A DNA stretch of 64,000 nt from Azospirillum brasilense (GCF_005222205.1 NZ_CP032346.1:1603501-1667500); one strand, 5' to 3'; counted from the stretch's first letter, positions 26,919-36,168 are shown. A program made the numbers and translations. Notes: generated by a model not told the origin, from the letters alone.

Positions 26919-27599
26919 TCACGCCCAGCGCGAGGCGTGCGCCGGCAGGACGTGCAGGCGCCCGTTCTCCAGCATCAGGCGCGGGTGCTCGAAACGGCGG
27001 ATCAGCGCCTCGTTGTGCGAGGCGATGACCACGGTGGTGCCCAGTTTGTGAAGCTCCTCGAACAGGTAGAGCAGGCGCATGCCGATGCCGTCGTCGACGT
27101 TGCCGGTCGGCTCGTCGGCCAGCAGCAGGCGCGGGCGGTTGATGACCGCGCGGGCGATGGCGACGCGCTGCTGCTGCCCGCCCGACAGGGTGGAGGGCAG
27201 GGAGTTCAGATGGTTGCCCAGCCCCACCCAGCGCAGGATCTCCGTGCAGTGCTCCACCACGTCGGACTCGCGCGCGCCGCCCATGCGCAGCGGCAGGGCG
27301 ACATTGTCGAGCGCCGAGAGATGGTCGAGCAGGGCGAAGTCCTGGAACACCACGCCGATCTGGCGGCGCAGCGCCGGCAGGTCGGCGCGCTTGACCCGCG
27401 CCATGTCCTTGCCGAACAGGGTGACCAGCCCGCGCGATGGGCGGAGCGCCAGATACATCAGTTTGAGCAGCGACGACTTGCCGGCCCCGCTCGCCCCCGT
27501 CATGAAGTGGAACGAGCCGGGCGGCAGGGTGAAGCTGATGTCGCGCAGCACCTCCGGTCCGGTGCCATAACGCAGTCCCACATTCTCGAAACGGATCAC
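26919..27599 (-). CDS. ftsE: Cell-division ABC transporter ATPase FtsE
   Basis: A 226-residue ABC ATPase. Walker A GASGAGKSSLLKL is at about residues 35-47, the Q-loop is VVFQDF, the signature is LSGGQQQRVAIARA and Walker B is LLLADEPTGNVD. Opening MIRFENVGLRYG and the immediately following ftsX identify it as FtsE. First gene of the five-gene minus-strand run that ends with the secreted hydrolase. Confidence 0.95.
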   Translation of the reverse strand: MIRFENVGLRYGTGPEVLRDISFTLPPGSFHFMTGASGAGKSSLLKLMYLALRPSRGLVTLFGKDMARVKRADLPALRRQIGVVFQDFALLDHLSALDNVALPLRMGGARESDVVEHCTEILRWVGLGNHLNSLPSTLSGGQQQRVAIARAVINRPRLLLADEPTGNVDDGIGMRLLYLFEELHKLGTTVVIASHNEALIRRFEHPRLMLENGRLHVLPAHASRWA

Positions 27600-27830
27600 G
27601 GTCCCACCAAAGGCGCAACGGAAGGCCCCGGCGGCGTCCCGCCGGGTGCGCGGATGGACAATGCACCGGCAGGGGCCGGCGCGTCCACCACCGTCCGTCC
27701 CGTCCCGCCGATCATCCGGTTTGGGACGCGGTCCGGGGCGGCCGCGCGCACGGCCCGTGCGTTCCTTGCTTCACACCCCACGACTACCTATAAGGACAGT
27801 CTGCAAATTCGGTGACAACGATCGGCATCT

Positions 27831-28505
27831 ATGATCATCACCTGCCCGGCCTGCGACACACGGTACACCCTTGCCGATTCGGCGGTCGGTCCGCAGGGCC
27901 GGAAGGTGCGTTGCGCCCAATGCGGCCACATGTGGTGGCAGTCGCCGCAGGATGAAGCCGCCTTTCCTCCCGACGCGGTGACCGAGTTCCACCCGGTCCC
28001 GCCACCATCCTCCAAGACATCGTCCTCCAAGACGAAGACTCCGGCCAAAACCCCGGCGGAACCGGGCGCGCGGCGCCGCGCCCTGATCGGCTGGGGGAGC
28101 TTCCTGGCGGTTCTGCTGGCCATCGGCGCCGCCGGCTACTTCGGCCGCGCCACCGTGGTGCGGCTGTGGCCTCCGGCCGCGCTGTTCTACGAGACGGTCG
28201 GCCTGCCGGTGGAACCGCCGGGCACCGGCCTCCAGCTTCAGAACGTCCGCTCGGAGCAGAAGGCCGAGGACGGCAAGGCGGCCCTGCTGGTGGAGGGGCA
28301 GATCGTCAACGTCTCCGAGACGCTGCGCACGGTGCCGGTTCTGCGGGTCACCGCTCTGGGCGCCGACCGACAGCCGTTGCGGAACTGGACCGTCGAGCCG
28401 GTGCCGCCGCAGATCCTTCCCGGTGAGATCGCCACCTTCCGCGATGTCCAGGCGGACGCCGCCGGGGTGCTGGAGGTCATGATCACCTTCGACGGCGGCC
28501 GCTGA
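27831..28505 (+). CDS. Zinc-ribbon / DUF3426 membrane protein
   Basis: A 224-residue protein with an N-terminal MJ0042-type zinc ribbon (CPACDTRYTLADSAV...VRCAQCGHMW; four Cys), a Ser/Lys/Pro linker, one membrane segment (about 87-105, LIGWGSFLAVLLAIGAAGYF) and a periplasmic DUF3426 beta domain (LQNVRSEQ...LLVEGQIVN). The function of this widespread alphaproteobacterial pair of domains is unknown. It is divergent from ftsE; the 231-base gap shows no other gene. Confidence 0.88.
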   Translation: MIITCPACDTRYTLADSAVGPQGRKVRCAQCGHMWWQSPQDEAAFPPDAVTEFHPVPPPSSKTSSSKTKTPAKTPAEPGARRRALIGWGSFLAVLLAIGAAGYFGRATVVRLWPPAALFYETVGLPVEPPGTGLQLQNVRSEQKAEDGKAALLVEGQIVNVSETLRTVPVLRVTALGADRQPLRNWTVEPVPPQILPGEIATFRDVQADAAGVLEVMITFDGGR

Positions 28506-28528
28506 GGGGCGCGCCGCGCGCAGGTCCG

Positions 28529-29149
28529 TTACGGCGCGTAGCCCCGGATGATCAGGGACACGGCGCCGTCGACGATCCGGGTCAGCTGCTCCTCGGTCGG
28601 GCGTTCGGACAGGCACAGCATGAAGCGCAGATGCGTGTGCGACTTGACGAGGCCGACGAACTGCTCCGCCGCGAGCTGCGGGTCGGGGATGCGCAGCAGG
28701 CCGCGGCGGTCGAGGTCGGTCATGAAGGCGCTGATGTGCTCCATGGTGCGGGCCGGGCCCGCCTCGTAGAAGGCGCTCGCCAGCTCGGGGAAGCGGTGGG
28801 CCTCGCCGACGACCACGCGGTAGCCGGCCAGCGCCTGCGGCGACAGGATCAGCGTGACGAAATGGCGGGCGATCAGGCGCAGACCGTCGGCCATGTCGAG
28901 CGCGCGGGCCTCCTCGCAGACGGCGGCCATCGCCTGCCCCTTGCATTCGCGGGCGACCATGACGCGGAACAGCTCGTCCTTGCTGCCGAAATGGGCGTAG
29001 AGGGTCGCCTTTGACACGTTGGCCGTCTTGGCGATGGCGTCCATGCTGACGGCGCCGTAGCCATGGTCCAGGAACAGCTTTCCGGCGGCCTCCAGGATCT
29101 GCGCGGGCTTCGATCCTGCCTCCGGGGTGGGGGCGACCAGCGTGCTCAT
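28529..29149 (-). CDS. TetR-family repressor of the adjacent efflux pair
   Basis: A 206-residue TetR regulator. The helix-turn-helix AIAKTANVSKATLYAHFGSKDEL occupies about residues 38-60, and the ligand domain with YRVVVGEAHRFPELASAFYE follows. The ATG at 29149 has GAGGAACGC directly before it. It is divergent from EmrAB-like genes, with two matching operators between, so it most likely represses the pump and itself, released by a pump substrate. Confidence 0.92.
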   Translation of the reverse strand: MSTLVAPTPEAGSKPAQILEAAGKLFLDHGYGAVSMDAIAKTANVSKATLYAHFGSKDELFRVMVARECKGQAMAAVCEEARALDMADGLRLIARHFVTLILSPQALAGYRVVVGEAHRFPELASAFYEAGPARTMEHISAFMTDLDRRGLLRIPDPQLAAEQFVGLVKSHTHLRFMLCLSERPTEEQLTRIVDGAVSLIIRGYAP

Positions 29150-29160
29150 GCGTTCCTCAT

Positions 29161-29205
29161 GTCCTGAAGCCGGGTGTCCTGCAGCCGGGTGTCCTGAAAC
29201 CGGCC
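29161..29205. repeat. 15-base tandem repeat, three copies
   Basis: GTCCTGAAGCCGGGT, GTCCTGCAGCCGGGT and GTCCTGAAACCGGCC lie end to end at 29161, 29176 and 29191, in the leader of the tetR gene. It is a short minisatellite that may vary between strains. Confidence 0.75.
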
Positions 29206-29310
29206 CTGCGTCCTGTTCTACCACGGTGCCGGCGGTGCTTGCGGGACTTCGTGCGCCGAGTCCCCGCTGCCGTAACGCGTTCCGCATTCAACCACAATCC
29301 CAAACGTTAA

Positions 29311-29327
29311 AACTAGACCGTTCAGTT
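29311..29327. promoter_or_regulatory. TetR-type operator 1 (imperfect)
   Basis: AACTAGACCGTTCAGTT matches operator 2 (29374-29390) except for a two-base change in the left arm and one at the centre. It sits just upstream of the TTGACA at 29333-29338. Confidence 0.7.
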
Positions 29328-29332
29328 CACTC

Positions 29333-29360
29333 TTGACAACAGGTAGGCCCGCGATCATTT
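29333..29360 (+). promoter_or_regulatory. Candidate promoter of the efflux pair
   Basis: TTGACA (29333-29338) is a perfect -35; TCATTT (29355-29360) is the best -10, with a 16-base spacer. It is bracketed by the two operators, as expected for a repressed promoter. Confidence 0.5.
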
Positions 29361-29373
29361 TTCCGCAAGACTA

Positions 29374-29390
29374 AACTGAACGGTTCAGTT
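29374..29390. promoter_or_regulatory. TetR-type operator 2 (perfect palindrome)
   Basis: AACTGAACGGTTCAGTT is a perfect 17-base palindrome with arms AACTGAAC/GTTCAGTT around one central base, typical of TetR-family sites. It lies just downstream of the presumed -10, where repressor binding would block initiation. Confidence 0.8.
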
Positions 29391-29455
29391 CCGGTGGGGC
29401 GGCGGGCAAGCCGGTCCAGGCCAGGAACGAATCGAAACGGGTGGGCTGGATTGCG

Positions 29456-30562
29456 ATGGTCAAGGCCGTGCGGAAGATCGTTCTGTCGGGTGTGGCGGTG
29501 GCGGCGCTGGCTGGTGGCGGCTATGCCGGCTGGGAGTGGTGGACCGAGGGCCGCTTCTTCGAGTCGACCGACAACGCCTATGTCCACAGCGACATCACGG
29601 TGGTGAGCCCCAAGGTCTCCGCCTATGTGCGGGACGTCCGGGTGGCGGAGAACCAGCAGGTGGCCGCGGGCGACGTCCTGGCGGTCCTCGACGACCAGGA
29701 CTTCCGCGCCAAGGTCGCGGAGGCCGAGGCCAACGTCGCCGCGCAGAAGGCGGCGCTCGGCACCATCGACAGCAAGCTGCAGCTCCAGAAGGCGATCATC
29801 GATCAGGCCGCCGCCTCGGTCGCCAGCGCCGAGGCCGAGCAGCGCCGCGCCCAGCAGGATTTCGACCGCACCCGCGCGCTCGCCAGCGACAGCTGGGCCA
29901 GCCGCCAGAAGTTCGAGACGGCCGACGCCGACCTGCGCAAGGCGGCGGCTGAGACCGCCCGCAGCCGCGCCGCGCTGGTCGCGGAGCAGGATCAGGTCGG
30001 CGTGCTGAACGCCAGCCGCAGCGAGACCGACGCCCGGCTGCGCCAGGCGGAGGCCGCCCTGCAGACCGCGCGCAACGATCTGAACAACACGGTCATCCGC
30101 GCCCCGGTGGACGGGGTGGTCGGCAACCGCGGCGTCCAGGTCGGCCAGTACGCGCGCCCGGGCGTGCAGCTTCTTTCGCTGGTGCCGCTGCCCGACGTCT
30201 ATGTGGTCGCCAACTTCAAGGAGACGCAGCTCGCCCGCATGCGTCCCGGCCAGCCGGTGACGGTGGAGGTGGACGCCTATCCGGACAAGCATCTGCTCGG
30301 CCGGGTGGAGAGCTTCGCCCCGGCGTCGGGCTCGCAGTTCAGCCTGCTGCCGCCGGAGAACGCGACCGGTAACTTCACCAAGATCGTCCAGCGGGTGCCC
30401 GTGCGCATCGCCCTGCCGCGCGACAGCGTGCTGTCCGGCCTGCTGCGCCCCGGCCTGTCGGTGGTCGCCGAGGTCGACACCCGCGGCGCCGAGGAGCAGC
30501 CGCACAGCGCCGGCACCGTCATGGGCGCGCTGGTCCCCGGCCGCACGGTCGCGTCGAAGTAA
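29456..30562 (+). CDS. emrA: EmrA-like membrane fusion protein
   Basis: A 368-residue HlyD/EmrA-family adaptor that links an inner-membrane exporter to an outer-membrane channel. One N-terminal membrane segment (about 8-27), a lipoyl-like half ESTDNAYVHSDITVVSPKVSAYV with GDVLAVLDDQDF, a long helical hairpin (80-200), and the second lipoyl half NTVIRAPVDGVVGNRGVQVGQYA. The start may instead be a GTG at 29441; neither has a strong site. Followed 60 bases later by the MFS partner. Confidence 0.92.
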   Translation: MVKAVRKIVLSGVAVAALAGGGYAGWEWWTEGRFFESTDNAYVHSDITVVSPKVSAYVRDVRVAENQQVAAGDVLAVLDDQDFRAKVAEAEANVAAQKAALGTIDSKLQLQKAIIDQAAASVASAEAEQRRAQQDFDRTRALASDSWASRQKFETADADLRKAAAETARSRAALVAEQDQVGVLNASRSETDARLRQAEAALQTARNDLNNTVIRAPVDGVVGNRGVQVGQYARPGVQLLSLVPLPDVYVVANFKETQLARMRPGQPVTVEVDAYPDKHLLGRVESFAPASGSQFSLLPPENATGNFTKIVQRVPVRIALPRDSVLSGLLRPGLSVVAEVDTRGAEEQPHSAGTVMGALVPGRTVASK

Positions 30563-30622
30563 GCGCGCCGACCACCGGAAACCGTTTTCTTTCCAACCGA
30601 TTTCGTCCTGGAGAGGGCGACC

Positions 30623-32308
30623 ATGACCGCCATCACCAACGACGACACGCCCTCTGCCCGCAACGCCAATCCCCCGGCGGACGCGGGCGGCGAGACCGCC
30701 GCGTCCCGGCTCCAAACTCCCCCGCCCCCCGCGGGCCGGGGCGCGGCGGCTCCTTCCCCAGCAAGCGCCGGGCCGCGCCCGGTGACCACCCGCGACTGGC
30801 TGGGCTTCCTGTCCATGGTCGTCGGCATGTTCATGGCGATCCTGGACATCCAGATCGTCTCCAGCTCCCTGTCGGAGATCCAGGCGGGCCTCGCGGCCAG
30901 CGCCGACGAGATCTCGTGGGTGCAGACCTCCTACCTCATCGCCGAGGTGGTGATGATCCCGCTGTCCGGCATGCTGGCGCGGATCCTCTCCACCCGCGTG
31001 CTGTTCACCATCGCCGCCGCCGGCTTCACCCTGACCAGCGTCGCCTGCGCCTTCACCTCCAGCATCGAATCGATGATCGTATGGCGGGCGCTCCAGGGCT
31101 TCATCGGCGGCGCGATGATCCCGACCGTCTTCGCCACCAGCTTCTCGCTGTTCCCGCCGGAAAAGCGGGCCGGCGTGTCGGTGATGATCGGTCTGGTCGC
31201 CACCATGGCGCCGACGCTGGGGCCGACGCTGGGCGGCTGGCTGACCCAGAGCTTCTCCTGGCACTGGCTGTTCCTGGCCAACGTGCTGCCGGGCATCGCC
31301 GTGACCTCGCTGGTCTGGACCCTGGTCGACGTGGACAAGCCCAACCCGGCGCTGCGCAAGGGGTTCGACTTCATCGGCCTGGGGCTGATGGCCGCCTTCC
31401 TCGGCAGCCTGGAGTTCGTGGTCGAGGAAGGCCCGCGCCAGGACTGGTTCGAGGACGAGTATGTGGCGATCTTCGCCGTGGTCGCCGCGGTGGCCGCCAT
31501 CGGCTTCTTCTGGCGGGTCCTGACCTACCGCAACCCGATCGTCGAGCTGCGCGCCTTCCTGGACCGCAACTTCGCCATCGGCTCGCTCTACAGCTTCATC
31601 ATCGGCATCGGGCTCTACGGGGCGGTCTATCTGCAGCCGCTGTTCCTGGCGCGGGTGCGCGGGCTGAACAGTCTGCAGATCGGCACGATCATGTTCGTGA
31701 CCGGCGCCTTCCAGTTCCTGTCCGCGCCGATCGCCGGCGCGCTGTCGAAGAAGCTCGACCTGCGGGTGATGCTGGCCATGGGGCTGTGCCTGTTCGGGAC
31801 CGGCGTCTGGCTGAACGCCCACCTGACCAACCAGTCCGGCTTCTGGGAGCTGTTCCTGCCGCAGGCGGTGCGCGGCCTGTCGCTGATGCTGTGCTTCATC
31901 CCGGTGAACACCATCGCGCTCGGCACCCTGCCGCCGGAGCAGCTCAAGAACGCGTCGGGCCTCTACAACCTGATGCGCAACCTGGGCGGCGCCATCGGTC
32001 TGGCGGCGATCAACACCGTGCTGCTGGAGCGGTCGGCCCTGCACATGAACCGGCTGGGCGACAACCTGAACCTCGCCCGCCCGCTGGTGCAGGAGACGCT
32101 GGACGGGCTGGCGGCCAAGTTCGACGGGCTGGTCGCCGACCCGCAGGCCGCCGCCATGAAGACGCTGGCCCGCATGGTCGAGCGCGAGGCGATGGTGCTG
32201 ACCTTCAACGACTGCCTGCTGCTGATGGCCGGCGTGTTCTTCGCCGGGCTTCTGCTGATGCCGCTGGTGCGGCGTCCGGGCGGCAAGCCGGCGGCGGCGG
32301 ATCACTGA
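30623..32308 (+). CDS. emrB: EmrB-like DHA2 drug exporter
   Basis: A 561-residue major facilitator of the 14-segment DHA2 family. After a Pro/Ala-rich cytoplasmic tail of about 55 residues come MVVGMFMAILDIQIVSSSLS (segment 1), WVQTSYLIAEVVMIPLSG, RALQGFIGGAMIPTVFATSF and GPTLGGWLTQSFSWHWLFLA (motif C of antiporters). It should export hydrophobic toxins against the proton gradient together with the EmrA-like adaptor. Expression is probably controlled by the divergent TetR. A dyad GACGCTTC/GAAGCGTC (32307-32344) at its end might terminate transcription. Confidence 0.94.
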   Translation: MTAITNDDTPSARNANPPADAGGETAASRLQTPPPPAGRGAAAPSPASAGPRPVTTRDWLGFLSMVVGMFMAILDIQIVSSSLSEIQAGLAASADEISWVQTSYLIAEVVMIPLSGMLARILSTRVLFTIAAAGFTLTSVACAFTSSIESMIVWRALQGFIGGAMIPTVFATSFSLFPPEKRAGVSVMIGLVATMAPTLGPTLGGWLTQSFSWHWLFLANVLPGIAVTSLVWTLVDVDKPNPALRKGFDFIGLGLMAAFLGSLEFVVEEGPRQDWFEDEYVAIFAVVAAVAAIGFFWRVLTYRNPIVELRAFLDRNFAIGSLYSFIIGIGLYGAVYLQPLFLARVRGLNSLQIGTIMFVTGAFQFLSAPIAGALSKKLDLRVMLAMGLCLFGTGVWLNAHLTNQSGFWELFLPQAVRGLSLMLCFIPVNTIALGTLPPEQLKNASGLYNLMRNLGGAIGLAAINTVLLERSALHMNRLGDNLNLARPLVQETLDGLAAKFDGLVADPQAAAMKTLARMVEREAMVLTFNDCLLLMAGVFFAGLLLMPLVRRPGGKPAAADH

Positions 32309-32410
32309 CGCTTCGGCGCCGTCCCATCGCGGCGGTGAAGCGTCCCGGTGACCGGCGCCCGTCTTCGTGCTATAGGGCTGGCCGTCGCGTCGAAGGGTCT
32401 CTCCGCCGTC

Positions 32411-32935
32411 ATGAGCAAGCGCCAATACACCCGCGCCGAGGTCAAGGAACTGCTGTCCGCGCTGGAACGCCAGTGCCGGGAGGCGTCGAAGCTCGCCCAA
32501 CTGGCCGAGCATGAGGCGAGCAAGCACAGCTTCGGCGCCTACCGCGAATTCCGCGACAAGGTGGGCGAGTTCCAGGCGCTGGTGATTCTGATCGAGCAGC
32601 GGCTGCGCAACCTCGTGGACACCCGCTCCGACGACCTGCGCGACCAGTTCGAGCGGCTGGACACGGTGATGCTGGCCCTTCTGGTGCGGGCCAGCATGCG
32701 CTTCTTCTTCGTGCTGTCGGCCAACCCGATCCTGCCGATGGGCGCCCGCGAGATCTTCGTGGCCGAGTTGCGCAGCCTGCACGACGCCCACGAGAAGCTG
32801 AAGCGCCCCAACTACGCCGGCAAACTCGGCGCGGACCTGGAGCGCGACCTGGAGACCGCCTCCCTGATCCTGGAGGAGATCATCGACAAGGCGCCGAGCC
32901 TGCTCAACTTCCGCGGCGGCGGTGGAGGGGCGTAA
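32411..32935 (+). CDS. Conserved helical protein of unknown function
   Basis: A 174-residue soluble protein, MSKRQYTRAEVKELLSALER..., rich in charged helices, with no signal peptide. A hydrophobic middle (MLALLVRASMRFFFVLSANPILPMG) could contact a membrane or a partner. It ends in GGGGGA. I recognise no family. The ATG at 32411 is preferred because upstream codons lack helix character. It is convergent with the cysteine-cluster gene, 6 bases away. Confidence 0.65.
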   Translation: MSKRQYTRAEVKELLSALERQCREASKLAQLAEHEASKHSFGAYREFRDKVGEFQALVILIEQRLRNLVDTRSDDLRDQFERLDTVMLALLVRASMRFFFVLSANPILPMGAREIFVAELRSLHDAHEKLKRPNYAGKLGADLERDLETASLILEEIIDKAPSLLNFRGGGGGA

Positions 32936-32941
32936 CCGGCC

Positions 32942-33325
32942 TCAGCGCTGGATCAGCGCGCTTTCCTTGCCGGACAGCACGAACACCTTGGCGTAGCTCT
33001 TGAGAAGCGCGTCGATCAGGGCGTTGACCTTCGGGCTGGACATGGCGCGCGGCTTGGCCGGATCGACGTGGAGAACGCAGCTGTCCTTCACGTCGTTGAA
33101 GGCGGCCAGGGCGTGGATGCGGTCCGGCCGGAACTCGTCGGGGAAATTCTCGTCCATCAGCCAAAAGCATTGGAAGTTCCGGCAGGACTGCGGGCGCTCC
33201 TCGTAGACGGTGCAGCCCTTGCCCTGGTCGCAGGACACGCACCATTTGGCCGACGGCTTCTTCAGTTCGGGCACGCCCATCAGCTTGCAGCACAGCGTGC
33301 ATTCTCCGCAGTTGCGGTCGGCCAT
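32942..33325 (-). CDS. YkgJ-like cysteine-cluster protein
   Basis: A 127-residue protein whose first half carries seven cysteines: CGECTLCCKLMG, CVSCDQGKGC, and RPQSCRNFQC, the pattern of the YkgJ zinc/iron-chelating family (usual form CxxCCxxx...Cxxy..RPxxCR). The metal and role are unknown. No signal peptide. The ATG at 33325 is the first sensible start. Confidence 0.75.
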   Translation of the reverse strand: MADRNCGECTLCCKLMGVPELKKPSAKWCVSCDQGKGCTVYEERPQSCRNFQCFWLMDENFPDEFRPDRIHALAAFNDVKDSCVLHVDPAKPRAMSSPKVNALIDALLKSYAKVFVLSGKESALIQR

Positions 33326-33444
33326 AACGCGAGATCCTGATCTGTCCCAATGAAAGAGCGCGGACACTCGCACAAAGGGCGGTGCCGGGGAAAGTGTCCG
33401 TTGGATAGGGCCGGGGGTGGGGCCGGATTGGGAGAAGGGATGCC

Positions 33445-35994
33445 TTACGCCAAGCTGGGAAGGGCCAGCGGTTCCTCCGCCTCGCGGAGCAGCAGCGCCT
33501 CGATGGCATCGGCGGGGGCCGGGCGGGCGTAGAGGTAGCCCTGGGCGTACTTGCACATGATGTCGCGCAGGAACTCCGATTCCATCTCGGTCTCCACGCC
33601 TTCGGCCACCGCTTCCATGCCCAGGATGGCGGCCAGCGTGGCGATCACCTGCACGATGGCGGCGTTGCCCTCGCCCGACGAGATGGCCTGGACGAAGCTG
33701 CGGTCGATCTTCAGGGTGTCCGCCGGGAACTTGTGCAGGTAGGACAGCGACGAATAGCCGGTTCCGAAATCGTCGATGGACAGGCGCACGTCCATGTCGC
33801 GGATGCCCTGCATCAGCACCCGGCACTTGGCGGGGTCCTTCATCAGCAGGCTTTCCGTGATCTCCAGCTTCAGGCTGGAGGGCGGCACACCGCTTTCCTG
33901 CAGCACCTCGCTGACCAGTCCGATCAGGTCGTCGTCGCTGAACTGGCGGGAGGAGACGTTCACGCTCATGAACAGCGGGGCGGGGCGGGGGAAGCGGGCC
34001 TGCCACTGGCCGAGCTGGCGCGCCGCCTCGCGCAGCGCCCAACGGCCCATCGGGACGATCAGGCCCGATTCCTCGGCCAGCGGGATGAATTCGCCCGGCG
34101 GGACCAGCCCGCGCTCGGGATGCTTCCAGCGCATCAGCGCCTCGAACCCGGCAATCTGGCCCGAGGACAGGGCGACGATCGGCTGGTAGTAGAGGACGAG
34201 CTGGTTCTGCTCCAGCGCCGTGCGCAGGTCGGTCTCCGTGCGCATCTGGGCCATCGCCTGACGGCGCAGGTTGCTGTCGAACACGTCGATGCGCGCCCGC
34301 CCGCCCGACTTGGCCCGGTACATGGCGAGGCTGGCGTCGCGCAGCATTTCCTCCGCCCGGTCGTAGCCGGAGACGCTGAGCGCGATGCCGATGGAGGCGG
34401 ACAGCACCAGCTCATGGCCGTCCAGCGCCAGCGGCCGCGCGACGGCCTCGCCCATGCGCTCCGCCGCGGACAGCGCGTCGCCGACATCGTCGATGCCGTC
34501 CAGCAGAACGGCGAACTCGTCCGCGGACAGGCGGGCCAGCGTGTCGCCCATGCGGCGGGTCTCGTCCAGCCGCTCCGCGATGGTCTTCAGCAACCGGTCG
34601 CCGACGCTGGAGCCCAGCGCGTCGTTGATCGACTTGAAGCGGTCGAGATCGATGAAGATGACGGCGAAGGCCTTGCCGCCGGCCCGCCGGTTGCGGTCCA
34701 GCGCCTGCCCGATGCGGTCCAGCAACAGGGTGCGGTTGGGCAGCCCGGTCATGCCGTCGTGGAAGGCGTCGAACAGGAGCTGCTGCTCCGCCCGCTTCTG
34801 GGCGGTGATGTCGGTCATCGAGCCGGCGATCCGCACCGCCCGGCCCGATCCATCGCGAACCGCGAGGCCGCGGACCAGCATCCACAACTCGTCCCCGTCG
34901 GCGGCGCGGATGCGGAAGACGTGCTGGAGATGCTCCCGCTCGCCGGTCAGATGCAGGTCGATGGCGGTGCGCAGCCCCGCCAGGTCGTCGGGATGCACAC
35001 GGCAGAGCCATTCGCCGATGCGGTTGGACAGGCTGTCCCCGGCGAAGCCGAGCATCGCCGCCCAGCGCGGGGAGTAATAGACCTCGTCCGTGTCCAGCCG
35101 CCAGTCCCACAGCCCATCGTTGGCCCCGGCGGCGGCCAGCGCGTAGCGCTCCTCGCTTTGCAGCAGGCGTTGCTCGGCGGTCTTGCGGTCGGTGACGTCG
35201 GCCTGGCTGCCGACCAGCCGCACCGGGCGGCCCTGCGCGTCCGGCACGGCGATGCCGCGGCAGGCCATCCAGCGGGTGCCGCCGTCGGCGTGGCGCATGC
35301 GGTATTCGATCTGGAACACGGTGTCGCCGCCGCCCAGCGCGTCCAGCGTCGCGCGCAGCGACGGGCGGTCGTCGGGATGAACGCGCTCCATCCATTCGTC
35401 GGGGCTGCTGCCGACGCTGCCTTCCTCCAGCCCGAGGAGCGACAGCCAGCGCGGCGAGTAATAGACGGTCCCGGCGTCGAGGTCCCAATCCCACAACCCG
35501 TCATTGCTGGCCGCGGCGGCCAGCGCGTAGCGTTCCTCGCTCTTGCGGAGCTGGCGTTCGGCGTGCTTGCGGTCGGTGATGTCGGCGACCGACCCGACGA
35601 GGCGCACCGGATCGCCCGATTCGTCGGGCACCGCCATGCCGCGGCAGACCAGCCAGCGCCAGCCGGAATCGCCGTCGTCCGGGGTCGACAAGCCGGCTCC
35701 GGCGCGGCGGACGCGGTGTTCGATCTGGAAAGGCAGCGAGACGCCGACCATCTGGCCTTCGAAGGAGGCGTAGAGCCAGTCGATGTCGTCGGGGTGGACG
35801 CGGTCGAGCCAATCTTCCGGGCGATTGACGTCGCCCGGCGGCAGGTCGAGAAACTCCTTGAAGCGGGGAGACAGGAACATCGTATCGTTGCGAAGGTCCC
35901 AGTCCCAGACGCCTTCGGAGCCAGCTTTCTCGGCCAGCAGATATCGCTCGATCGTGCTGCTCAAAGCCCCCTCACCGCCGCGGTGCGCCCGCAT
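33445..35994 (-). CDS. Triple-PAS, degenerate GGDEF, EAL phosphodiesterase-type signalling protein
   Basis: An 849-residue soluble protein. Three PAS/PAC repeats (about 13-145, 150-275, 276-405) share WDWDL..., YYSPRW and RVHPDD motifs, the second and third being near duplicates. A GGDEF domain follows (about 410-575) with FIDLDRFKSINDALG, but the active-site motif reads SADEF rather than GGDEF, so cyclase activity is unlikely. The EAL domain (about 585-840) is intact: FEALMRW, NVSSRQF, EITES, DDFGTGYSSLSYL, KIDRSFV, QGYLYARP. It should degrade cyclic di-GMP under PAS control. The start is uncertain; TTG with a GAGGGG site lies 11 codons in. Confidence 0.9.
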   Translation of the reverse strand: MRAHRGGEGALSSTIERYLLAEKAGSEGVWDWDLRNDTMFLSPRFKEFLDLPPGDVNRPEDWLDRVHPDDIDWLYASFEGQMVGVSLPFQIEHRVRRAGAGLSTPDDGDSGWRWLVCRGMAVPDESGDPVRLVGSVADITDRKHAERQLRKSEERYALAAAASNDGLWDWDLDAGTVYYSPRWLSLLGLEEGSVGSSPDEWMERVHPDDRPSLRATLDALGGGDTVFQIEYRMRHADGGTRWMACRGIAVPDAQGRPVRLVGSQADVTDRKTAEQRLLQSEERYALAAAGANDGLWDWRLDTDEVYYSPRWAAMLGFAGDSLSNRIGEWLCRVHPDDLAGLRTAIDLHLTGEREHLQHVFRIRAADGDELWMLVRGLAVRDGSGRAVRIAGSMTDITAQKRAEQQLLFDAFHDGMTGLPNRTLLLDRIGQALDRNRRAGGKAFAVIFIDLDRFKSINDALGSSVGDRLLKTIAERLDETRRMGDTLARLSADEFAVLLDGIDDVGDALSAAERMGEAVARPLALDGHELVLSASIGIALSVSGYDRAEEMLRDASLAMYRAKSGGRARIDVFDSNLRRQAMAQMRTETDLRTALEQNQLVLYYQPIVALSSGQIAGFEALMRWKHPERGLVPPGEFIPLAEESGLIVPMGRWALREAARQLGQWQARFPRPAPLFMSVNVSSRQFSDDDLIGLVSEVLQESGVPPSSLKLEITESLLMKDPAKCRVLMQGIRDMDVRLSIDDFGTGYSSLSYLHKFPADTLKIDRSFVQAISSGEGNAAIVQVIATLAAILGMEAVAEGVETEMESEFLRDIMCKYAQGYLYARPAPADAIEALLLREAEEPLALPSLA

Positions 35995-36168
35995 TCCGTA
36001 ACTCGCAACATAGTGCCGGAATGGTGAATGAGAAATGAAGCCCCGTTGCGAAGGATTTGCGTCATGCTGGTGGTGAAGGCGATCGGACCCGCTTTGCGGG
36101 TGCGGGGAAGCGCAGCGGGGTGCCATCGGCGAGTCGGGCTCGTCCCGTCACTGTGAGGAAGCGCAAGC

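Noticed and set aside
29327..32791. A 1154-codon open frame on the minus strand
   Set aside because: It is antisense to the EmrA-like, EmrB-like and following genes, which have clear family motifs; long antisense frames are expected at this GC content. The same holds for 145-1866 (+), 14935-16380 (+), 21872-23551 (+) and 55923-58787 (-).
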